Under the pieces are notes generated by a model, which searched no databases, was not told where the DNA came from, and saw only the letters and a list, made by a program, of their open reading frames with translations. Shown piece after piece: positions 11,367 to 23,700 of a stretch of DNA of 64,000 nt (position 1 is the stretch's first letter; each line of letters opens with the position of its first letter). The position numbers and the translations under genes were made by a program. This stretch comes from Amylostereum areolatum (Eukaryota; Basidiomycota; Agaricomycetes; Russulales; Stereaceae), in assembly GCA_012932865.1 (NCBI GenBank), contig SAXG01000057.1, positions 243,229 to 307,228 of the forward strand. Direction: 5' to 3'.

Positions 11367-12480
11367 ATGAACAACCAGAACTCGTACCGGTACCCGGCCG
11401 CCTCTCAATGGACGAACCCAGGCGCTACTGCACAGGGAGAACAGGCCGGAGGTAAGCGTGCCGCTGGGGTTTCGGTGCGGAATACGCTGATGCGGAGCGT
11501 CGGAACCTGAAGATCAACCCGCCTACTTCGATCTCCCCGTTCCCCAGCCTCACCAGATGTCCGGCTCGCCAAACCAGGCTTACGGCGCGCCGACCTACCC
11601 TTCTAATCAAGTTGCGCCGCCCACTTATCCTCCTGCGCCTGGTAAGGTGCTCCCTATCTGCACGTCCAGGAGATGGTACTGACGCCAAAAAGGCGGATTC
11701 CACGTACAGCAAGCTTCCGTCGACAACACACACCAGTACGCACAACCGGCATTTGGTCAACCGCACGGTCAAGTCGTTGCCCATCAATCCCAGCGCGCGC
11801 GAACACTCCCTGCCGCGACCCAGCATAGCATCGACTACGCCCATACCCCAGGCTATAGCGCCAGCGGATTGGCGAGTGCGCCTGCGACCCATGCAGGGTT
11901 CCCTGGACACGGTGGCCAATATGCCGCTCCCGCCAATCATATGCCTGCGCAAGGACATGGAGGTCAGCGCATGGCCGCCCAACGCACCGATTCAGGTTAC
12001 GCCTACAGCGATCAATTCCCGGTACAAGTGCATCAACAGGCCGCACATTCTACAGCTGGGGCTAGGATCGCATCGTCATCTTCTGTTCATGGCGTCGTTC
12101 AAGGGACGGGTAAGCGAACGTCTTCGCCTGCTCCGATTTTGCATATTTACCGTCATCGCTTTGAAAGGAGGAGGCGGAAGCAGCAACTCGCACCCTTCGC
12201 GCGCTGAAGTTCCGAAATGCAGAGTCCCTGACTGCCCCCTCGAGATCTTTTACGACACCCACGGGAAGGAATGGAGTGATTATTGTGGGGATGCACATGT
12301 ACTGTACGTCATGTCTTTCTTCTTTCGCGTTCGTGATGTCTGACAAACTTACCACCTAGTGAGGCGGTGGCCCGAGGATTAAGTCCGCGATGCTACCATT
12401 GTCTCGCGAGGCCTTGCCGCTCTGGTGATTACTATTGTGGCAAAATATGCAGGGAAGCTGCGGCTGCTAAAAGGCTTTAG
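11367..12480 (+). CDS. low-complexity protein with C-terminal cysteine-rich zinc motif
   Basis: The start is the ATG at 11367 (MNNQNSYRYPAASQW). Exons up to about 12110 encode a Pro/Gln/Ala/His-rich, probably disordered region of about 200 residues. After an intron (donor near 12112, acceptor near 12170) the C-terminus reads KCRVPDCPLEIFYD, then YCGDAH, and in the last exon CYHCLARPC and YYCGKICREAAAAKRL. The spacing of paired cysteines and one histidine suggests two zinc-binding knuckles. Similar short C-terminal cysteine modules occur in uncharacterised Agaricomycete proteins, as far as I recall. Function is unknown; protein or nucleic-acid binding is a guess. The stop is TAG at 12478-12480. 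Confidence 0.6.
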
Positions 12481-12963
12481 GCAGCCGTTAAACAGTTCGT
12501 AGCTTTCCTTTTTTTCCAATGCTCCATTACGCGTCTTTTCTCGTTGTCTTCCGATATACTACGATACACGAGACATTCCGAGTCGAAGTCGAGGCTAAGT
12601 ATTTCAGCACATATGGCCACCGTCTAACTGTACGATATTCGCTCTTGTATGCGCAGTTAATGTTCAACGTCTTGTCAATGAAACCTCATTCACTGGAACC
12701 AATTGTGATGGGCTTGTGGAGGCTACCGCCACAGGCTGCCACACCACAGGCCAATGGCACGGTGGCCCGAGGAGGCACGATCACATGATGGTCCCATTTG
12801 GTCATTGTCCTCAAAAATTACGTAAGGACAATGAAGAATTCAAGTTGTTTATTGACCAAACAAGGCCGACTTGAGAGGTTCCACTTCCTGCCGCCGACAC
12901 GACTCGCAACTTCCCCCTTCGCCCTCATCCATCCTTCCGCCGTCGTCTGCAACAGCGACCACC
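12481..12963. other. intergenic region, no supported gene
   Basis: This 480-bp gap contains only a chance frame. The last 100 bp are pyrimidine-rich and lead to caccATGG at the next start, which is typical of fungal promoters. Confidence 0.5.
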
Positions 12964-15900
12964 ATGGCTGACCAGGTATGTATATTTTCTGCGCTCTGTG
13001 TAGGACGTACTTGACGTGGCATTCTCCAGCCCGACAAGATGTATGGTCGACACCGGCATTCCATTGCAGACATCGAAGAAAGCCTCAACAACATCTTCCT
13101 CGAACACCCGGACCACTATGAGAACGCTCGAGGGGACTTGGTTATACCCGCCGACTGTCTTCCCGACGTGTTCGGGGCGTATCGGGAACACTCGGGGATC
13201 GAACTGCTGGCGGAGGACGAGATGCGCAAGATGATCGACCTCCTCGAGCGAACGCAAGGCCTCGAAGCCACACCCCACATGCTCCTCCAACTCGTCGCCA
13301 CGCGAAGCAACGGCAGCCCCGACGAACACGACAGTCCTGAGGAAGAGTCACCCTACGGCGACTGGGACCGCGGACGCGACGACGACCGCACCCGCGGATC
13401 ACACTCGCGTTCGTCCAGCGCGGGCTCGAACGGAACCTACTACCCAGGGAGTCGGCCACCAAGTCGCCCCCCGAGCCGTGGCGCGAACGTGCCACCGTCG
13501 CCCTTCGATGCCCAGAAGCGACAACGCACCACCCCCCTCGGCGCGGTTGCGCCCTCAAGCTGGACAAAGCGACCGGTAGCCCCGAGCCGAAGGAAGAGCG
13601 ATGCAGGGAGTCACAGTCGCAACGTGAGCGATTCAGAGGTACGTGCAAGCTTCGCCTCGGCAAATGCCACCGTTCGTTCATACCTTTGTCTTGTCGCGTA
13701 TAAAGTCATCCTCCGCCCCGCCCCCGACGTCCTTCAGCCGTTCGACTGGCGGACGCCGACGCACTTCCTCCAACTCGCAGGACTTCTCCGGCGGGGGCCT
13801 TTCCCCCGACGCCAGCTTCGAGATCGCATCGCCCCCCAACGAACGAACCTATTCTCGCCCCCATTCCCGCGCGCAATCGCAACCACAGAACAGCTACAAC
13901 ATGTACGAATCCGGATCAAACTCTCCCCCCAGCCACTCAAAATCTCCGGCGCACCTCGACCTTTCCCGTTCCGTGTACGACGCATTCCACAACCAGGTGT
14001 CATCCTTACCCATGCCGCGGGCCACCGACGACGACGACTCGGATGGCGATGACGACTCCGCCCTTGGCCTTGTTCTCGACCGGTCCGCCGCCTCTTCCAC
14101 CATTTCCATGGAACCCAATGAACGCTTGGACGTCCTTCAAAAGGCGAACGTCGAGCTCACGAAAAAGCTCATGGAGTCCGAGCGCACCCTCCAGATCAAG
14201 CTTGCCGACCACGAGCAGGAGCTCGAGGATATGGAGATGAAGCTTGAGGAGGTGCGGGCGGAGCTCACATCTGCGAAGCGGGAGGAGAAGGAGCTCAGGA
14301 GCAAAGAGGTGTGTGGTCTCACTTTTCTTCTGAGATGATGCATGGTGCTGACGACGGGTTCAGCGCTCCAATTCCCAACAAATTTCCATCCTCGAGAGCG
14401 AGGTCCAGAAGCTGCAGAAGCAGTACGAACAATCGCGCACCGCGTATACCAACCTGCAGAAGCAGTACCAAGAACAGCTTAGTACGTCAGCTCGCCACAC
14501 CCTCCTCCTAACTTTCGGTCTGACGTCGCCACAGGCCAGTCCGAAGACCTGCGCAACACTCTTCGCCGCAAAGACGACGAGATCCAGGAGACGCGCAACA
14601 GCCACTCCCTCATGGAGCTTGAGCAAAGCAAGTGGATGAGGGAGCACGATGCCTACGAAGAGCGCATTGCCTTCCTCGAACACGAAATCGCGGTCGCGCA
14701 GCAAACGCAAATGACGCTGGACGACCAGAAGCACGAGAACCTTATGCTCAAGGAGACCATCGACCGGATGCGCTTCGACATGGACGAGCTTCGGAACGGC
14801 CTTACCAGCAATACCGCGGCGAACGGCACGAGCCAACCGAGCAGCATCAGCAAGTCTCTCGGCGCGGAGCTGGCGGGTCAATTGCAAGGGCAACCATGGC
14901 AGAGCGAGTCTTCCGCGTCCACTGCCCTAGAGGACCTGGAGATTGAAAACATCGAGGAGTCGGATGGCGAGGACGTCATCCAGACGATCATTACTCGAAA
15001 GAAGAGGGTATGGGTTTTTCGTTCAATGGACTACCGAGTGTGTGCTGACCTGTGTTCGCAGAGAGGTCTGAGTCGCGCGAATGCGATGGAGCCGTTAACC
15101 ATCCTCGACGAACGGGAATACGCGGACGCATACACGCAGTACGACCCTGCCCCGTTCCATTCGACGTCAACCACCCAGACGGACCCCGAACCGAAAATCC
15201 TCACGGCCTCCTTCAGCGTGCAGACCGAGGCGCCCAAGACATGTTCCATGGATATCCAGACCGATCCGGAAGAGGTCCCACCTCCCCGGGTGACCGTCGA
15301 GATGGAGGTACAAACGGACGCGGTGGAGGAGCCTGTTCTTTCTCGCTCGCCCTCGCCGCCGCCGGAAGAGGAGGAATCCATGGCGTCTTCGTCGTCCACC
15401 GTCCTTCCGCCTACACCTAGAGCCAACACAATCGACCTCCTCGCCATCCCGCCCGAGTCACCTCCTTCCTACAACACCGCCACTTCTCTCTCCCACCATA
15501 TCGAACAACTCCTCAACGCGACAGATCCTTCCTTCTCCAATCTCACCGACCCCCAGCAGCGGCGCGAGTACATCGCGGCCGCCGAAGTGATCAAGAGCCA
15601 CCACCCCGGTCTGCACATCCCCATGCACACGGTCCCGGATGGCATCTCGGAGGAGAACGCCGAGGATTGGCGCATGCTGAAGGAGGAGGTCGGCGTCGGG
15701 TGCCTCGTCATCGACAAGGTGATCGAGAGAGGCACTTCGGTGTCACGCAAGGATGGCGGTCCTGGTGCGAGGAGGCGCGGACGCTTCTACAACATCTACA
15801 ACACGTATGTGTACGGCGGTGGCGGGGAGGGCGCGCCCAACGGGTTCCCGGCGTCGCAGCTCATCATGGCCATGGCGGCTTCGGCCGTGGTGTTCGTGGC

Positions 15901-16096
15901 CATGAGTCCGTTCCTCACCCAGCCGTACGCGGTGCCAGGTGGCCCTACGTACTACGATCGCGCGGCGTGGTCGAGCTTCAACACGATGCATGCCGCCGGC
16001 GAGGGCTTCTCCAACGACGGCACCGCCGCGGTGTGGAACTTCCTTGGTCGTCTCGGTGGGGGTGCGGCGCGCGTCGTTCGCAACTGGCCTACATGA
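12964..16096 (+). CDS. long coiled-coil protein with C-terminal hydrophobic segment
   Basis: A short first exon (MADQ, 12964-12975) joins at 13030. An N-terminal folded region follows (KMYGRHRHSIADIEESLNNI through EATPHMLLQLVA), containing a conserved-looking helical block of about 85 residues. Next is a long Ser/Arg/Pro-rich disordered region. A coiled coil runs from about 14110 to 14800 (LQKANVELTKKLMESE ... LEQSKWMREHDAYEERIAFL). An acidic linker has repeats of the form TQTDPE, VQTEAP, IQTDPE and VQTDAV. Near the end the sequence QLIMAMAASAVVFVAMSPF is strongly hydrophobic, followed by about 60 residues. Five or more introns are needed. I do not recognise the family. A membrane-anchored scaffold or organiser at the nuclear envelope, ER or spindle pole would fit the architecture, but this is inference. 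Confidence 0.7.
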
Positions 16097-17203
16097 TCCA
16101 TGATCCTCCGTTCCTTCCCTGCGAATCCATTATATCCTCATCCTAGGTTCTGTACTGGTCCCTAATCTTCCGAATACCCCCACTCTACCTCCCCTCCCAG
16201 GCTCCGTTTCTTCTCATCGCGCATTGTACCACTACTCAATGAACCTCCCCCACTTTCTTGTGTTTATGTTTCCACCCCACCTTTCCCCCTATTTTATTAC
16301 GTTTTAGATACCCATGCGTCCCGCTCGGTCTCTCCCATCCACACATCCTCCTTCACACTGGTCTCTCATCCGTTTACTTCCTCGATCTTGTCCACCCCGT
16401 TTCTTTATGTTCATATTTACCTCCCCGCTCGCGAGAGCGACATGCGTTCTTTCTCATCCCACATCTGGCTTCTTCGCACCCATGACTCCCTGCCCTCTCC
16501 CTTCCTCGTCTTATCTCATCGTCACCCTCCAATGTCTTTCCATCCCCACATCCGTCATCATGACCCCTGTCACGTCTATTCACGAAACACCGCTGTAACC
16601 TAGTCCCCTGTATATGTACAGTACCACGGCTATAACTGCCCCCCCTCCCTCCCTCGCTTCGGGGGCGCGTTTTCTTTCGTTGCACATATAGTTTGGAACC
16701 GTACGCGCTGCTTACATCGTACATACGTCACTCGTTGCTAGTTTTTCGTTTCGTTTTGTTGACTGTTGACCTGTTGGGCATGTATATACGGTAGCACGGG
16801 GCTTGCTTGGGACTTTGCTATATAATCCACATGCGAAGCCTACATACGTGGGGGGATGCTGGCTAACGACCCTGGCTTGCTCCGAGGCGGCACACGTGTA
16901 AGTCCGTCTTACATCCTCTCCGCACTCCTCTTCCCGTCCTCTCCGCTCGCTCACATTCAGTTCCTACAAATGTACCAAGTACACGACCTCGCGCAACGTC
17001 GAAACTGTCCACGCGCATGTGCACATTCCATACAGGGCGCCTCCACTTGAAGCGCACAACCCTGCACAACCCCGGACTCCCAGGCGACTTGTGACTCGAG
17101 CCAACGGATGACAGACAGATTTTCGTCGGCCGACCCTTTTCTCATTCTGTCGATCAACATCCATCTCTTCGCCCATCCCCTTCCCCCATAATCAGAACTT
17201 GCC
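16097..17203. other. intergenic region, pyrimidine-rich, no supported gene
   Basis: About 1.1 kb of CT-rich sequence: first the 3' UTR of the coiled-coil gene, then promoter sequence for the aminotransferase gene. No motif-bearing frame is present on either strand. Confidence 0.5.
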
Positions 17204-19229
17204 ATGGCCACATCGCCCACCATCGTCCCCAACGGCGTAGACGGCATCGTCGCCGTCTCCGAGCCTGCCCAGACCGCTTCGGTGCGCATATACCCTCCCC
17301 TCTCGCGATCTCCAACCCCTAACTCGACGACGCATAGGCCCAGAAACCCGTCGCACACCTCCCGGAAGAGTTCTACACGCCCTTCCTTTCCGATCTCGCG
17401 AAGAACCGCAAGCCGAGCCCCAGTACGTCGCCCCAATCCCCCTCACCTCACCTCGAACCTGTTACCTCACCTCGCTCCAGTCCGCGGCCTCTTCCCCCTC
17501 GAGCGCACCCCCGGCGTGATCTCCCTCCTCGCCGGCAAACCCAACGCGACCATGTTCCCCTTCCGCGCCGTCCAATTCACGACGCACGCCCCGGACGACC
17601 CCGCGCGCGAGCTCGAGCTCGTCGTCCCGCCCGGCGTGCTCGCGCAGGGCCTGCAGTACGCGAACACGGACGGGATACCGCCGCTCGTGGCGTGGCTGAC
17701 GATGCTGCAGGAGCGGGAGCATGCGCGGGACAGCGGCGCGGAGGGATGGCGCGTGAGCGCGACGGCGGGGTCGCAGGACGCGATCTACAAGGTGCGTGTG
17801 TTCCTCCGTTGGAAGGGAATGCGCGGGTTGACGCGCGTCAGGCCGTCCACGCGATCTTCAACCCCGGCGACGCGATCCTCGTCGAAAAACCCGTCTACGC
17901 GTGCGTGTATGCGCGCCCGTGTCCCCTCCTTGCGCAATTGACCGCGCCTACAGTGGGGTGATCCCCATTTTCCAATCCCTCCATCTTGACATGATCGGTG
18001 CGCCGTCCCTCTCACTTTCCCCATTCAGATTTCTAACCGCGCCCGTGTCCGGCAGAGGTCGAGACCGACGCGCAGGGCATCCGCTCGTCCTCGCTCCGTG
18101 ACATCCTCGAAAGCTGGCCCGCGGCAAAGCCGAAACCGAAGGCGCTCTACACTGTGCCTGTGCGCTCTCCTGTTTCCCGCTCCTACCTGTGTCACGCTGA
18201 CCCGTCTCGGCTGCCTCGCAGTATGGATGCAATCCTACCGGGATGACGGCCACGCTCGACCGCCGGCTCGAAGTCCTCGAGCTCTCGCGCGCGCACGACT
18301 TCCTCATCCTCGAAGGTGCCTTTCTCCCCCTCCCCTCCCCCCTTGTCCGTAACTCATCTCGGCCGTGTTTTCGATCTGCGCAGACGACCCGTACTACTAC
18401 CTGTACTACGGCGCCGCCCCGCGCACGCCGTCGTACTTCACGCTCGAGGCGCAGACGGGGGACGTCGGGCGCGTGCTCCGGTTCGACAGCTTCAGCAAGA
18501 TCCTCTCCGCCGGGATCCGGATCGGGTTCGCGACGGGGCCCGCGGCGCTCGTGGACGCCATCGACATGCATGTGCGCTCTCCTTCCTCCTTCTCCCCCTC
18601 TCCCCCTCTTCCCCTGCCTACCCAAATGTCTCGAGCCTCACCGGAACTGACGGGACCCATCCCCTTCGTTCGTGCATATAGACCTCCTCCGCGAACCTCC
18701 AAGCGTGCTCCTTCGCGCAAGCGGTCGTGTACACGCTCCTGGACGCGTGGGGCCTCGACGGGTTCAAGACGCACGCGCGCGCGGTCGCGGCGTTTTACAG
18801 GGCGAAGCGGGACGCGTTCGAGCGCGCGCTGAGGGCGCAGTTGGAGGGGTTGGCGGAGTGGAGCACGCCCGAGGCCGGGATGTTCTTTTGGTGCGTTTCG
18901 TCCCTCGCGTCTTCGTCCCCCCCCCCTCCCCCCCTACAGACCCGCGCGGAGGGAAACGCTGATGCTACACCTCCCCTCTCCTCAGGTTCAAGCTCCTCAT
19001 CCACCCCACGTCCGACGTCGAAGGCGACTCGACGGACCTCATACGGAACAAAGCGTACCAGGCCGGCGTGCTCGCGCTCCCCGGCACGGTCTTCCTCCCG
19101 AACGGGGCGCAGACGGCGTACGTGCGCGCGTCGTTCAGTTTGTTGGAGGAGGCGGACGTGCAGGAGGCGTTGAGGAGGTTGAGGGAGGTGATTCTGCAGG
19201 AGAGGGAGGCGGGGGCGGGGGCAGTGTAG
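17204..19229 (+). CDS. PLP-dependent aminotransferase, ARO8/kynurenine-aminoadipate type
   Basis: This is a class I/II fold-type I aminotransferase, expected to transfer amino groups from aromatic amino acids, kynurenine or 2-aminoadipate to a 2-oxo acid. The start is the ATG at 17204 (MATSPTIVPNG). Recognisable blocks, exon by exon: ISLLAGKPNATMFPF; QGLQYANTDGIPPL; VSATAGSQDAIYKA; FNPGDAILVEKPVYAG; LYTVPYGCNPTG; FLILEDDPYYYLYYG; and FDSFSKILSAGIRIGF. The lysine in SFSK, at 18497-18499, is the Schiff-base residue. ALPGTVFLPNG and YVRASFSLLEEADV lie near the end. About eight short introns interrupt the gene, and the length (about 480 residues) is normal. GC content is very high and the end is Gly/Ala-rich (EREAGAGAV). 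Substrate specificity cannot be read from sequence, so ARO8 is a family label rather than an orthology claim. Confidence 0.85.
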
Positions 19230-19274
19230 CGAGGTGCGGCGGCGGGGGCGGGGGCGGGGGCGGGGGCGGGGAGG
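19208..19274 (+). repeat. (GGGGGC)n tract with G-quadruplex potential
   Basis: The tract spans the stop codon and first 3' UTR bases of the aminotransferase gene. It has at least seven runs of four or more G, most separated by a single C. The G-rich strand is the sense strand, so the mRNA would carry it. Confidence 0.7.
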
Positions 19275-19631
19275 TTTGGAAAGGGGGAAGTCTGTTCGTG
19301 GTGTAAGCATTTGTATCTCGGAGGGATTTAGGTGGATAGATCGGGAGGTTGTTGTATATGCTGGGACAGCTTCAAGTTCATCCTTATTCGCATCACTTTC
19401 ATGGCGATGGAGGAAACGAGTCAAAGCTTGAAGTGGAGACTTCAAACGCGTTACGGCCCTACCGCTAGTAGCTACATAGTAGTACAGGCTTACAGTCTAC
19501 GGGTGCCGGTGAACACTGAAAGTGAAAAGTTAAAACTGAAAGATAATAAGATAATAATTCAAATTTAAGATTAAATTCGAAACTTAAAACGTAAACGGGC
19601 CCCGGCGGGGAGTTGAATGAATAAAATGCAC

Positions 19632-19636
19632 AAAAA
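19632..19636 (-). terminator. Pol III terminator (T5) of tRNA-Phe
   Basis: Five T on the minus strand directly follow the discriminator base of the tRNA gene, the usual stop signal of RNA polymerase III. Confidence 0.75.
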
Positions 19637-19727
19637 TGCCAGGACCGTGGATTGAACACGGGACCTCCAGAACGCCTCCTTGCTGTAGTACTTCAGTCTG
19701 TTGCTCTCCCAGCTGAGCTATCCCGGC
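19637..19727 (-). tRNA. tRNA-Phe (anticodon GAA) with 18-nt intron
   Basis: The minus strand folds as a cloverleaf. The 7-bp acceptor stem is GCCGGGA with TCCTGGC (one G-T pair), with discriminator A. The D arm is GCTC...GAGC, inside an A box TAGCTCAGCTGG. The anticodon stem is CAGA/TCTG with loop CTGAAG. The variable loop is AGGTC, and the T arm is CCGTG-TTCAATC-CACGG, the B box. The intron lies one base 3' of the anticodon (after position 37), as in all split eukaryotic nuclear tRNAs, and is TACTACAGCAAGGAGGCG. The mature length is 73 nt plus CCA. The base pair at 27-43 would be A-G, a mismatch at the end of the anticodon stem. Confidence 0.9.
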
Positions 19728-20749
19728 CATAGTAGTGACCAGCTACATAGCACAATTCACCTCGACTGATACCCACGCCATGCGTACTCTGGCAGTTACT
19801 TACCGTGGCAGCTGTCCTCGACAACGAGGACACTTGCACCGAGTTGGAATTCGGAGATTCTAAGTAATCTCTCACGACCGCACCAACATCGCGCGGATGT
19901 CTCGACCACTCAGACCGCCAGTGAGCAGAGGATGGACGGTGTGAGTAGGTGTGAGTACGCGGTGTATAGCGTCATCGGCCGTGCCATTGATCTCATAAGG
20001 CATGAGCGCAGCAGGGAGGGCCTGGTCACGTTCGGTTGCGTCGATCTTGTGATTCTTGTCAAGTTGTCCTTGCTTGCCTTTCAAATTTCAAGACTTCAAG
20101 TATCCTCGTTGTATCCTCGCACCGCCTCTGCAACAACCCGTTCTTCAATGATCCTGATGCCTTGGCGGATGGCTCGGTGCAGTGAAGGAGAAACGTTTGA
20201 GCTGGAGGTTGCGGTACTGCGCGGCTCGTGAGTAAGATCACCACATGAATCGCCCGAGCCTTCGTTCCAGAGTCTCCAAGCTCCAAGCTCCAAGGCTTCG
20301 TTCCTTTGAAAGGTCTAGCTTGGATCTCGTCACCGTCGCGCAGGGTCGCGCCCAAGTCGCGCCCTGACGGAGACCGCCGCACCAAACGACCGGTCCATAA
20401 CGGGGGGAGGGATGAGGTACGACCGCACTTGCCATTGTCGCGTTCGACGCGCTGCACGTCGGTGGCATCGACGCGTCGTCTCGCGCGCTTTGTATTCCCG
20501 CCGCTTTGTCGAATAGCTGTAGACCATTCTTCCTGGAGCGGGACAATCGAACGGTGCTTTCTTTGTAATTTCTGAGCGTATATTTTTGAGAAAGCCGTAA
20601 GCGGACATAGAAAATGCGGTGAGATAAGCGTAGGTCGATCTATTATTTAGTATTAGCGCCCGCCTCTTCCGCCCGACAACGACGACGACGACGAGCAGGA
20701 CGACGATAAGCCCATCCACGACACCGCCCACGACCCCGCCGCCCCCTCC
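19728..20749. other. intergenic region, no supported gene
   Basis: Between the tRNA and the phosphatase gene there are several frames of 60-130 residues on both strands, none with a motif or start context I can support. The last 100 bp before 20750 are rich in CGACGA triplets and form the leader of the phosphatase gene. Confidence 0.4.
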
Positions 20750-23700
20750 ATGTCGTCGCCAGAACACGGCCTCGCCTATCCCCCCGCTTTCCTCTCCACC
20801 CTCCCCGTTCTCCTCCCCCGCCCGTCTCCACACACCCCCATCCGCCAGCTGTCCGCCGCCCAGTTCGCGACCCTCCACCACCGCTCCCAGCTCGCCCACC
20901 CGCCCGACGGCGCCCTCTTCCCCTTCTTGCACGGCCTCGAGGGCGACAACCAGGCCCAAAATTCCTTCTTTTCCACCGGCTACATCGTCGCCGAGGACGG
21001 CCGTCGCGGGCCCGCCAAGGTCCCCAACTTTAGGGGTCTCATCTGGGTCGCGGTCGAAGAAGACGCGGAGGAGGGCGATGAGAGCGAGGAGGACGACTAC
21101 GACGACTACAGCTCCGACATCGAGGTCGACATGGACGAGCAGACGTTCGCGATGGACATGGACGCCGACTCGGACGGCGACGAAGGCGATTCCGAACAAC
21201 ACGAGAGCGCATACATGCACCCTCTCGCCCGCCGCGCGCCCTCCCCGCCCCCGACAGCGACCCAGCCCCTCTTCATCCACGAGCGCTCCTCGACCGTGTC
21301 CAGCACCAACTCCACCCCGCCTTCTCCCACGTTTACCACCGCCTCCTACTCCACCGCCGCCTCCTCTCTCCCCGCCTCCCCGCTCTGCGACACCGATCCC
21401 GCCGCCTTCTCCCCGTCCCAATGCGCCGTTCCTCTTCCGAGTGGCTTATCGCCCCGCTTGACGTCCACCTTCAAGGCGCGCGAACTCCTCGAGGTCAACG
21501 AGCGCGGCGACGTCCGCTTCGCCACCGTGCGGGTGCCCGACGGCATCTCCCTTCGCAACTTTGGCATCCAAGTCGTGAGTCCTCCGTCCCGCCCTCGCAC
21601 ACCCCGTCCCGTTCCGCTTGGCGCCCAATGTCCATCATGGGCGCCTTTCCCCGCATTCCGCCAACGCAACTGACGCGCGCTTTTCCTCCAGCCTATCTAC
21701 GCCACCCTCTCCGACATCGTCGTCTACTCCCGCCGGGGCGCATCGCGCGCGGCCTTCGCGCTCGCCGAAAAGTTCAAGCAGGCCGTCGAGGCCAAGGCGG
21801 AGGAGCGGCTCTCGGCGGACGCCAACAACGCCCCCGTGCGCTACAACGTGTTCGTGCTCAACGCCTCGCACGAGGACATGGCCCGGGAGCTCCCGCATCT
21901 CCTCACCCGCACCGAAGCCGACGCCCGCTCCGGTACCGGCGCGCACACGGACGGCACGGACGCGCACGCGGCGAGCGGCACGACCACGGCCAACACGGTC
22001 AGCTTCGCGCAACGGGAGAAGGACGAGATGCGCGATCTGACGCGCGCGAGCGAGATCGTGAGCGTCGGCGGCGACCCGCCCCGCGCGGGCCAGGTCCTCC
22101 TCGGCAACGCGAACGACGTGCCGCTCCCGGCCGAGAACGCGCGCAACGACCCGTTCGACCCCGCCGCGAACGACCCCGCGCGCGGCTACGGGTTCGACGT
22201 CTGCATCGCGTGCCACGATTGCGTGCCGATCCCGAGCGCCGAGGAGCTGCGTGCGGCAGAGGACCACCTGACCGCCCTCGAGGCGGCGTGGGTCGCGCGC
22301 CGCAACGCGGGCGCAGGCGCGGCGGGCGACGTGCGTCCGCCGCCGCATCCGAGCGCGATCGTGCACATCCGGTTCCCCAGCTCGCCGAGCAACCACACTC
22401 GGGTCGGACCCCTGCTCGAGTTCCTCCAGCGGATCCTCACGCCGGGCGCGGCGGACAGGATGCGGAAGACGTCGAGCCCGGAGCACGTCGGCCGCGGGGC
22501 GCGGGTGCTGATCTGGAGCAGCGACGGGTACACGGAGAGCAGCGTGCTCGCGCTGTGTTTGCTGATGTTCGTGCGCGGGATCACCCTCGCCGAGGCGTAT
22601 CTGGAGCTGCAGGTGCGCGTTCTCTCGTCCGGTCCATGGACGGTCGGCTGATCGCGCTTCGTGCGTCTAGGTCGCGAAGAAACGCAGCTTCTTCGTCTAC
22701 CAGACCGACCTCACGCTCCTCCGCCGGGTCGAGACGAAACTGATCAACGACCGCCAGGCGCAGGCCTCGCCCGGCCGCTCCCGCTCGCCGTCGTACACGC
22801 ACGCCTACAGCCCCTCCCGCTTCATCTCGTTCTCCAGGCCGACCCACGCCCACTCCAACACCCTGCCCAACTCGCTCCCGGCCAACTTCACCGAACACTC
22901 CATGGCCTCTGAACCCTCCAACCTCCCCCAGACCGCCGAGGCGTCGACTCCCCCGCCCGTCGATGCCCGACCCCCACCCGTGACCGTGCCGAGCATGCGC
23001 CGCCCGCGCGCGAGCACCAGTCCGCTACTCCCTTCGCTGGTGGCGGATCACCAGGTGTGGTTCGACGACCCCCGGTTCGACGGGAGCTTCCCGAGCCGGG
23101 TCCTACCGTTCTTGTACCTCGGAAACCTGTGAGTGTCGTCTCCCGCGCATCGCTCCTCGGTAGCTCAACGCTCAACGCCTCCTGCCCGCCAGCAACCACG
23201 CCTCGAACGCGTACATGCTGCACGCGCTCGGCATCACGCACGTCGTCTCCGTCGGCGAATGCGCGCTCGTGCCCCCGCCGGACGTGACCCCGGTCATGCC
23301 CTCGTCCTCGACGACCTACACCCACGGCGGCGGCGCGTCGTGCACGACGACGTCGTACGTGCCCGGGAAGGGGCCCGGGCGCCAGGGATCGCTGTGGATC
23401 GAGGAGCGCGAGGGGCGGATCAAGGTGCTGGATATCAAGGGCGTGTGCGACGACGGCATCGACACCCTCGAGCCGCAGCTGGAGCCGATTTGCGATTGGA
23501 TCGAAAAGGCCCGGCGCGAGGGCGGGCAGGTGCTCGTGCATTGTCGCGTCGGGGTGTCGCGGAGCGCGACCGTCACCGTGCGTCCTTGCTCCCTCTTTGT
23601 CTTTCTGTAGTGAAATCCTGAACTTTTGGTGGTCGGCAGATCGCGTACGTGATGAAGCACCTCCAGCTCCCGCTCGTGGACGCGTACCTGATCGTGCGCT

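Noticed and set aside
18795..19445. Minus-strand frame of 216 codons opposite the aminotransferase
   Set aside because: Arg/Pro-rich antisense reading of GC-rich codons and of the G-run tract; no domain.
20330..21421. Long minus-strand open frame (363 codons) opposite the phosphatase gene
   Set aside because: It is the antisense shadow of a very GC-rich exon. It is Gly/Val/Arg-rich with no motif, while the plus strand has clear phosphatase domains and splice sites.
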